Positions 56,195 to 64,000 of a stretch of 64,000 nt of DNA are shown here, one piece after another; the first letter of the stretch is position 1, and each line of letters begins with the position of its first letter. The notes under the pieces were generated by a model that did no database searches, was not told the DNA's origin, and saw only the letters and a list, made by a program, of their open reading frames with translations. The position numbers and the translations under genes are program-made. Source of the stretch: Saccopteryx bilineata (taxonomy: Eukaryota > Chordata > Mammalia > Chiroptera > Emballonuridae); the NCBI RefSeq assembly GCF_036850765.1, contig NC_089493.1, positions 17,733,632 through 17,797,631 on the forward strand, written 5' to 3'.

Positions 56195-56583
56195 GCCCTG
56201 GCCGGTTGGCTCAGCGGTAGAGCGTCGGCCTAGCGTGCGGAGGACCCAGGTTCGATTCCCGGCCAGGGCACATAGGAGAAGCGCCCATTTGCTTCTCCAC
56301 CCCTCCGCCGCGCTTTCCTCACTGTCTCTCTCTTCCCCTCCCGCAGCCAAGGCTCCATTGGAGCAAAGATGGCCCGGGCGCTGGGCATGGCTCTGTGGCC
56401 TCTGCCTCAGGCGCTAGAGTGGCTCTGGTCGCAATATGGCGACGCCCAGGATGGGCAGAGCATCGCCCCCTGGGGGGCAGAGCACCGCCCCTGGTGGGCG
56501 TGCCGGGTGGATCCCGGTCGGGCGCATGCGGGAGTCTGTCTGACTGTCTCTCCCCGTTTCCAGCTTCAGAAAAATGAAAAAAA
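56195..56583 (+). mobile_element. Ves-type SINE inserted in the tail of another
   Basis: Near-consensus copy starting GCCCTGGCCGGTTGGCTCAG, flanked by AAAAAAAATTATA on both sides, so it entered the A-tail of the first SINE. It carries an extra copy of the 'GGGCAGAGCATCGCCCC' module (56454-56500), also present at 57661-57712 but single at 27253. Confidence 0.9.
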
Positions 56584-56634
56584 AAAAAAAAATTATAAAA
56601 ATTGAGTGTCTCCTTGTAGCCTTCATTAAACCAT

Positions 56635-56745
56635 AAAAAAATATTTACAATTTATTAAGGAGGGGAATATGAGGGAAGGAGGGATACATTCGGGGTGACA
56701 CTGGACTCTAGTGTAAACACAATAAATTAAATAAAAAAACAAAAA
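56635..56745 (+). mobile_element. LINE-1 3' end fragment
   Basis: 'aggaggggaatatgaggg...tcggggtgacactggactctagtgtaaacacaataaattaaa' and an A-rich end, an L1 3' terminus. Confidence 0.5.
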
Positions 56746-56749
56746 AATT

Positions 56750-57559
56750 ATTAAGGAAGAAAAGACATATTATCTTATTTTAATTCAAGTTTATGTAAAC
56801 TAGATATGTATGGACTAAGTAGAATAGAACTTTACTTCATTTTTATTAAATATTTTCTATTCTAATAAAGAATCAATGTTTTCTCTTTGAGCATCATTCC
56901 CTATGTTATTGGCATGGCCTTCAACAGCACATTGAACTGTATTTGTTATTAAATACATGTGGTATCTTTGGAAAAGATAAAGTTATACATATGACACCTA
57001 CCTGAGTTAATAAACAAACTTCCATGTAAAAAATAAATGACAGAATTTTATAACATTTAAAGTAATTTAATCTTATTAGAATAGAACCTTTTGGAAACAT
57101 TAGCAATATTGTTCAAAAGCATTTGGTTGAAAGTAACACACTGACTCATGGTACCTTATGCTAAACAGACAGAAAACATTAGAATGTATGAATTTGTCTC
57201 ATACAATCTTAGAGCAGAAAATATAACTGTCAAATTTGAGGAAAAAATAGTATCTCTGGTCATTTATTCAGGACTGCTTTCCTTGTGCAAATTGATGACC
57301 ACTTTTTCTTTGCTTTTCTGTGGACATGACTCCAGAAATTAAGATATTAATTCATTTCATATACAGATATTAAGCAACCAGGAAAGATTGTCATTCCTGC
57401 CTCTCTTATATACTTCATGCTTTTCTGTCCATTAGTGCCACATAAATAAAGTACGTCTAATCTTTTTTAAGCTCGAGCACTTAAACTTGTGAAGACCATT
57501 ATATTTATATGTATAGATCAACTCCAACCTCTATATTTTCTGTGGCAAACGTGCCAATT
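56750..57559. other. Unique AT-rich interval, no gene
   Basis: Nothing recognised. Confidence 0.35.
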
Positions 57560-57575
57560 TATTTTCCACTTTTTT

Positions 57576-57951
57576 TTTTTTTTTTTTGTATTTTTCTGAA
57601 GCTAGGAACGGGGAGAGACAGTCAGACAGACTCCCGCATGCGCCCGACCGGGATCCACCCGGCACGCCCACCAGGGGGCAACGCTCTGCCCACCAGGGGG
57701 CGATGCTCTGCCACAACCAGAGCCACTCTAGCGCCTGGGGCAGAGGCCAAGGAGCCATCCTCAGCGCCCGGGCCATCTTTGCTCCAATGGAGCCTCGGCT
57801 GCGGGAGGGGAAGAGAGAGACAGAGAGGAAGGAGAGGGGGAGGGGTGGAGAAGCAGATGGGCACTTCTCCTTTGTGCCCTGGCCGGGAATCGAACCCGGG
57901 ACTCCTGCACGCCAGGCCGACGCTCTACCACTGAGCCAACCGGCAAGGGCG
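57576..57951 (-). mobile_element. Ves-type SINE, near consensus
   Basis: Minus-strand copy with intact boxes (GGGTTCGATTCCCGG), the duplicated 'CCACCAGGGGGC' module and a 19-base poly-T at its left end. A perfect 16-bp duplication TATTTTCCACTTTTTT at 57560-57575 and 57952-57967 indicates a young insertion. Confidence 0.93.
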
Positions 57952-57967
57952 TATTTTCCACTTTTTT

Positions 57968-58680
57968 GACATAAAATAATCTTTTGCCTTTTAAAATTTC
58001 TATTATTTATTCTCAGATAATTTGGTATGATTTTAAAAATATACTATTAAGTCTAGATAGCAAATTGTATTGGATATGTAAAGCATGAGGTGACCAACAG
58101 AGAGAATATTGGTGTCATCAGTCATCTAGTCATATAAGTAAGCTAATATATCAGTTTACTCTATACTTATGTTAACTTTTACCACTCATGATACCAAAGG
58201 TTTAAATTGAGTTCTCTGTCGAATAAAAACTTCACACCTTTAAATATGAGACCATCCTGAACATGGTGTTACTCTGGAGGTCCCATGCAGGACTTTATAA
58301 ATTTGTTCTTCTTATATTAGAATCTGATTAATAGTCTGCAATCTTTATGAACACACACACATGTACATACACATTGACACAGTTTTATTCATCCTCATCA
58401 CAATAAATGGTGAAAATATAAGTAGGGCTGAAAATAGTCTGATAAAAAGGACATGGAATAATAAATTGTCCATGCAAGTTGATATTGACCACTTAATCAG
58501 CATTATTTGGAATATCTGTTTAAGCATATTAGTTTCTCTAGCTGTTCTATTATACAGACCTCACTTCTCTTGCTCATCTATGAAATTATTGTGTAAAAAG
58601 TAGTAAATGAGTTTATAAAAAAGTGATAATTTATGATTATGGAGTTCCCTTGCTTTAATTCTAACACTTAAAAAATATAA
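57968..58680. other. Unique AT-rich interval, no gene
   Basis: Nothing recognised except a short (AC)n run at 58351-58363. Confidence 0.35.
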
Positions 58681-58686
58681 ATATAT

Positions 58687-59000
58687 TGCCTGACCAGGCG
58701 GTGGCGCAGTGGATAGAGCATCGGACTGGGATGCGAAGGACTTAGGTTCGAGACCTCAAGGTCACCAGCTTGAGCACGGGCTCATCTGGTTTGAGCAAAG
58801 CTCACCAGCTTGGACCCAATGTAGCTGGCTTCAACAAGGGGTCACTTGGTCTACTGTAGCCCCACGGTCAAGGCACATATGAGAAAGCAATCAATGAACA
58901 ACTAAGGTGTCACAACGAAAAACTACTAATTGATGCTTCTCAACTCTCTCCATTCCTGTCTGTCTGTCCTTATCTGACTCTGTCTCTGTAATATATAATT
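58687..59000 (+). mobile_element. Long GGCGCAG-type SINE
   Basis: Plus-strand copy with head GCCTGACCAGGCGGTGGCGC, A-box and B-box (TTAGGTTCGAGACC), GTCAAGGCACATATGAGAAA and 'ctgtctgtctgtcc', ending in an AT-rich tail. Confidence 0.9.
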
Positions 59001-59004
59001 TATT

Positions 59005-59845
59005 ATATTATATATATATATATGTGAATTTATTTGGGGATGTTTTATTTCTAGTTCCCAAAATTTATCTATTTTTACTAAGGTTTTTAAAATGCAGGGC
59101 TAAGCAGAGGTAGGTTTATAATAATTAATAAAATAGATTTAAAATATTGATAAATAATACTGTAAGACTAACCTGTGTTTTGTGTACTCACAACTGTAAA
59201 GTTACATTTGCCCAACCCTGTATGTCTTCTAACATTTCTGAAGAAATTAATATCATGGTCAATGCAAAGTAGTGTAGCGTCTATCTAGTTTCTGTCTTGC
59301 CAATATGATTAATATACTTGCATCTTTTTTAGCTTTCTAATACCTCCCCCATTTCCACTATCACTGAAATGTCAATATATACCCAAGATCATCTCTGCAA
59401 AATCTCCTCTCACTCTAGATTGCCATGTGAATTCACTCAGATTTGAATTAATTTAGAACATCTGGATACCTTTTACTTATTTCTCCATACATATTTTAAT
59501 ATATTCATTTTAACAGTTATTTTAGCATAATGCTATACACTCCAAAATATACTTATGATTGAATGCAATAAAATCATTATATTAAGTATTTAAATTTCCT
59601 TATAAGAATCTCTCAAAAGTGAATGTAAAATTTGTTGATAAATTAATGGGAAAAAATGAAGTATAAGTGGAAATGTCAGTGGCATTACTTGAAGCACCTC
59701 TGTAACTATAGTATAATGTAATGTCATTACTAACATTTTAAGTGTGTTAATAAGGTAAGAAGAAAATATAAGAGACAAAGAAAGACAGACATATAATAAG
59801 GTCTTACCTACTAGAACTTCTGAAATATATTTGACCAAATAATGA
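59005..59845. other. Unique AT-rich interval, no gene
   Basis: Nothing recognised. Confidence 0.35.
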
Positions 59846-59849
59846 CTCT

Positions 59850-60197
59850 TTTCTCTGAAATCTACCCCATCACCGAAATAAATCTAGAGAACATTGGTAA
59901 AATATATGACATATATTATCCTGGGTTGGTTACTTGACACCCCATTTGTATTGTGAGGCTCTTTTATTTTAGCCATAAGTGGTTCACACAGTTCTTAGCT
60001 TTTTCTGACTGACTTATTTTGCTTAGCATAATATTATCAAGGTCCATCTATGTTGTTAGAAATGGCAGTATTCCATCTTTTCTTGTGGCTGAGTAGGATT
60101 CCATAGTATATACGTACTATATCTTCTTTATCCAATCCTCTCTCCAAGGACACTTTGATTGTCTCTGTGTTTTGGCCACTGTGAATAATGCTAAAAG
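59850..60197 (-). mobile_element. LINE-1 ORF2 end and 3' UTR
   Basis: On the minus strand it encodes the decayed L1 ORF2 end (order: DKEDIVRIYYGI, KKRWNTAI, then the 'attatgctaagcaaaataagtcagtcagaaaaag' stretch) and continues into a short 3' part. Not coding-competent. Confidence 0.65.
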
Positions 60198-60345
60198 CAA
60201 CTGACTGAATGAGAGATAATATTTGCAAATGACAGCTCTGACAAGGGGTTTAAATTCAAAATATGTAAAGAACTCATACAGCTCAACACCAAACAAACAA
60301 ACAATACAATTTTTAAAAATGAGCAGGCTTGAACAAAAACCTCTC
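60198..60345 (+). mobile_element. LINE-1 upstream ORF2 segment, inverted
   Basis: 'gagataatatttgcaaatgacagctctgac...aaagaactcatacagctcaacacc' is a more upstream part of L1 ORF2 lying in the opposite orientation and directly joined to the 3' segment. This fits a 5' inversion made during one insertion. Confidence 0.6.
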
Positions 60346-60349
60346 CCAA

Positions 60350-60548
60350 GAAACAGATCGTCTCTTGTTTATGAGAACTTGTGTACAATACAGAAGAAAC
60401 TGCATGATGGGGCAAGGTCCCAGAGAAAATTTCTATAAAATTTTTGCTCTGCATGCACTCAGAGCTTCATCAGTTCCCATCTTTCCTGAAACCTAGCTGT
60501 TCATGTTTTCCTTGAGACCCTCAATTTTGTATGTGTGTTGTATGGCTC

Positions 60549-60582
<34 letters not shown>

Positions 60583-61786
60583 AATGTCTATCTTCGCCAC
60601 TATGAGTTTTGTGTTTCCTGCAAGATAAAAAGTCCTTGTCTTTGACCATCATTAACAGAAGTTTCTTCAAACCTTCTTTTTTATTTGTCTTGATTAAGCT
60701 GTTTGATGCTAAATTTAAATCAATTAATAATATTTTAAAAAATTTAAAGTGTTATTCCTTTTTTTCATTTACTTTTAGTAGTTTAATGTTAAAAGCATCA
60801 ACTTTACTATATTGATAAAAAGTATCACTTAATTTTTTATTTTATTGAAAAGGGTTGGTTTTACCTGTGGGTTTGTAGAATCTTATTTATTCTGCCAGTG
60901 ATGTAGACTTGTCTTTGAAATGTACAGTAATAACTCATCAGTGGTAGGTTAAAATATATGCTCAATTTCTGTGCATAGAATTTTATACAATCTATTATTG
61001 ACTTTATTCAGAATAAAGTTCATCAATCATTTTTTTGAAAGTTAAGAGTAGGAGAACATGAGGTAGGAAATAAGAGTGGTTTTTAAAATATTTCCAGTCT
61101 GTCACTTATAGTTTAAAGTTTTATGCCTTGATTTTGATTTCTATTAATTTATGAAGTTATAATTTTAAGTGTCAAATACTGAGTTGCAAATCACAAGTAT
61201 TTCCTTAACAGATAATACCTCTGCTTTGAGAATATTGGTATGTAGACCTAAAAGTACTGTGTGTTGGTTTTTTGTTTGTTGTTTTTTGGTCCTCTAAACA
61301 GAAATTTTTATAGAGAACATTCACATGAGTATGGGCAGATAAGAAGAAAGTGTTTTGGAAAACCTGGTTAATTGCAAATGTCAATTTACTACCAAATTAT
61401 GTATCTCCATACATAGGCTATTTTAAAAATATATTTATATTTTTCTTCTGTGTTTATGAGATTGATTAAGAATGATCTATGCTAAATGATAAATATATTC
61501 AGAGTTTGTCTGCAGGATGAAGAAAAAGACTCATTAATACACATGATATTATGCTTCTTTTGCCATGTAATGGCAGCAGATAATTAAATCAGACCAATTA
61601 TATTTGTTGACTTAACGTTCACAGTTTCTACTAATAAAGTATGACCCCAGAGTTCTAGGACTTGTATTAAGTTATAATTGAGCTATGGTGTGAATCGGAA
61701 TCACACATTTTGAAAGGCTGGTGAGTAATGTAACTAATGAAAGAGCCAGGCTGACTACATTGCAACCATCTCAGGGAAATATTACC

Positions 61787-61817
<31 letters not shown>

Positions 61818-63075
61818 ATTGTAGTTTCTATGGTAGTTTGTGTGAAGTAAGAAAACAAAGCATTATTTTTGTTAAATTACCTCTAAAATCAAAGGCTTTG
61901 TTAGTGAAATTTTTTGCATCAACAATATTATTATGCCCTTGATATTTTCTGTAAATTGATTGTTGGATCTAGAGACATAATTATGTTAAAGTTTGATTTT
62001 GGGGGGCAAAGCTATTTTTTCATAAATGTCGGTGTATTTTCCATTAAGTGGTATGTAGTGTCTGGCGGTCTTTCTTGTGGGATGTTAAAGCCATGGATGT
62101 TCAAAACAAGGGATTTCTAATGGGGCTATCCCTTTTCCCTATTTGTGAAATACTTTCAAAATTAAGGATTTTCTCAGGTTTACTGATTGGTTATCAATTT
62201 TTCAATTTATATAGAAATGGTGAGATAAATTCTTGATTTTTTAACTTCATTTATCTGTTTAAAAATAGTTGGATTCAAAGCATTTCCCAAAGGGATTTAT
62301 TACATTTGGTGTGTGGGATGTATATCACTAAGAACTGATAGCATTTAAACAGTTGATGGGTTTAATTCTATTGAAATTATTACATTAGGCAATCCTTAGT
62401 CAATGAGAACTGAAAGGATAAATACCCCAGTTTTGTTGCCCATAAGTGGGTACTTATGCATTAATTTACCTTTTATTGGTTTCCCTCCCTTCCTTTAGGG
62501 AACCAGAACACTCATGCCCATTGATTATGCAAGGTTAAGAATTTAAAAATCCTCCTTACCAGTTACATAGTTTGACCACAGAACGTCTTGTGGCTTGCAT
62601 ACATGTACATTTTTTTGCCTATATCTTTGCCTGGCTTGAACCAGACTGCTGTCTTATGAAATCACTGACTATGAAGAATTGTCTCCTCATATGCCACCCT
62701 AAGGACCTGTGAGTTAACCCATGAGCAATAATATTGTACACTCATTTCCCATATGATACACAATTCAAAATTGTCTTTGTAGTGTCCTCCCTTGATGCTG
62801 TAAGTAATTAAAACTACATTTGCTTGTGTTATAACTGCTTCTTTTTAATTTGAAGAAAATATGTTTTTTATGCTAATCTCAATTCCTTCCCCAAATCCTT
62901 GCTTCAAAATTCTTTCCTTCATATTTGCTTTTGGGGGAATTGAAACTAAAGCAACTATATTAAAAAAATATATATATTAATTAAAGATTATGTGTTAATT
63001 ATTATTATACATCATCTGAACCTAAAAGAGAAGAACAGAATGGAAAAAAAAAAAGAACCCTTTAGGTGACCACCT
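60350..63075. other. Unique AT-rich interval, no gene
   Basis: No gene or recognisable repeat. (GT)n at 60554-60580 and a 29-base poly-T at 61787-61815 are the only simple repeats of note. Confidence 0.35.
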
Positions 63076-63079
63076 ACCA

Positions 63080-63210
63080 CTGGCTTAACTCATTTTCTTT
63101 TTTCAGGCGAATAAACTGAAGCTCATAGAGTTTAAACATTATGCATGAGATCACAGAGCCAAATGCTAACAGAGAGGTCTAATTCTCCTCCTCAAGGTTG
63201 TACCACTGAT
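63080..63210 (-). repeat. Probable MIR fragment
   Basis: 'gcgaataaactgaagctcatagagtttaaacattatgcatgagatcacagagcc' matches antisense MIR core order. Confidence 0.5.
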
Positions 63211-63361
63211 CTACTTATTGGTGGGAGGATATTCTCTTATTTGACCTTACCTGTGATAAAATAAGTTTTTGCAAGAGCTTAATAGAGTTAGCTATAAAAT
63301 CCATGACTTCCTAATAGAATTTTTCTGTAACATAAGGAATCTTTATGTTTGCCACTGGTTA

Positions 63362-63745
63362 TGAACTGGGTTATAGGCTCCCAAAATTATCTTAAGAGCT
63401 TAATACTCAATGTGATTATTTGTAGAGACAGAGTTTCTAGGAGGTAACTAAGGTTAAATGAAGTCATGATGTGGGACTCGAACATGATAGGATATGGTAT
63501 AAGAAGAAAATAAAAAAAAAGTGCTCTCTCTTTCTCTCTTATCTGTCTCTTTCTCTTTCCAAGTGAACATACAGTGGGAAGATGGCCATTTGCAAGCCAG
63601 GAAGAGAGCTCTCACCACAACCTGACCATGCTGGCATCTCCTGAGCTTGAACTTCTAGTCTCTAGAACAGTAATAAAATAAATGTATGTTACTTAAGCCA
63701 ACAGGCTATGGTATTTTGTTGTGGCAGCCTGAGTTGACTAAAACA
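63362..63745 (+). mobile_element. MLT1-type MaLR LTR
   Basis: 'gaagatggccatttgcaagccaggaagagagctctcacc', 'ctgaccatgctggcatc', 'aagccaacaggctatggtattttgttgtggcagcctgag' and 'gactaaaaca' are diagnostic MLT1 phrases in order. It is the best-preserved MLT1 in the window. Confidence 0.85.
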
Positions 63746-63912
63746 CCATTTCTAAACCTAGTTCATAAAACATGCCCTACACAATTCTCCCTGTTCTGTT
63801 CTTAGAAATGATGAGTGGGAAGGAGTAGAATCCTGGAAACAGCAATTAAAGAAGAACCACATATTGAATCTAACCACCAGTTTTGGAATTGATGTGATCA
63901 ATTAAGTTCTCA

Positions 63913-64000
63913 CAGGGATCTCCAAACTTTTTACACAGGGGACCAGTTCACTATCCCTCAGACCATTGGAAGGCCGCCACATACAGTGCTCCTCTCACTG
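63913..64000. mobile_element. hAT-like non-autonomous transposon, cut by window end
   Basis: It opens CAGGGATCTCCAAACTTTTT, a hAT-style terminus, followed by 'ggggaccagttcactatccctcagaccattggaaggcc'. The other end lies outside the window, so length and target duplication cannot be checked. Confidence 0.5.

Noticed and set aside
17554..57951. Assignment of the host to horseshoe bats (Rhinolophus)
   Set aside because: As I recall, Rhinolophus carries a different dominant tRNA-derived SINE (GCCGGCCC... head), which is not seen here; the family stays tentative.
1..64000. CRISPR arrays, operons, riboswitches or other prokaryotic systems
   Set aside because: Composition and repeat content are those of a mammalian nuclear genome; no such structures are present.

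Overview
This is AT-rich mammalian genomic DNA with no cellular protein-coding gene that I can support. The organism is most likely a bat. The window is packed with tRNA-derived SINEs whose heads read like 'GGCCCTGGCCGGTTGGCTCAG' (Ves-type) or 'CCTGACC...GGTGGCGCAGTGGATA', plus L1, L2, MIR and MLT1 (MaLR) remnants. From memory this SINE set fits a non-vespertilionid bat, possibly a sac-winged bat (Emballonuridae). The family assignment is unverified.

The one coding locus is an endogenous retrovirus on the minus strand at 17982-23610. It is a class III (ERV-L/HERV-S-like) provirus with two LTRs, a tRNA-Ser primer binding site, an uninterrupted gag (470 codons) and an uninterrupted pro-pol (1,121 codons from its first ATG). 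A polypurine tract is present and there is no env. gag and pol lie in the same frame, separated by one UAG codon and ten sense codons, so pol expression would need stop-codon read-through. The frame is also open upstream of the gag ATG, across the primer binding site and into the LTR, where the first ATG of the predicted transcript begins a signal-peptide-like sequence.

The provirus is the innermost of three nested insertions. A Ves-type SINE (plus strand) was split by a related LTR (17864-24193, 5-bp duplication GGGCA). The provirus then entered that LTR (5-bp duplication GCCAT). A second copy of the outer LTR stands alone at 37283-37983 on the plus strand with its own 5-bp duplication (GCCAC).

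Layout: 1-5.3 kb is a SINE and L1 cluster with a short U2 snRNA retrocopy. 5.3-17.5 kb is mostly unique AT-rich sequence with old MIR/L2 and a few SINEs. 17.5-24.3 kb is the nested ERV locus. 24.3-37.2 kb holds L1 ends, MLT1 LTRs, SINEs and an unassigned 539-bp terminal-inverted-repeat element flanked by TTAA. 37.3-38.4 kb is the solo LTR beside a (CCCTT)n tract. 38.4-49.6 kb is largely unique, with a repeat-poor stretch at 46.9-48.3 kb that may hold conserved non-coding sequence. 49.8-60.4 kb is again SINE/L1-rich with several nested SINEs. 60.4-64 kb is unique, then an MLT1 LTR and the start of a hAT-like element cut by the window edge.
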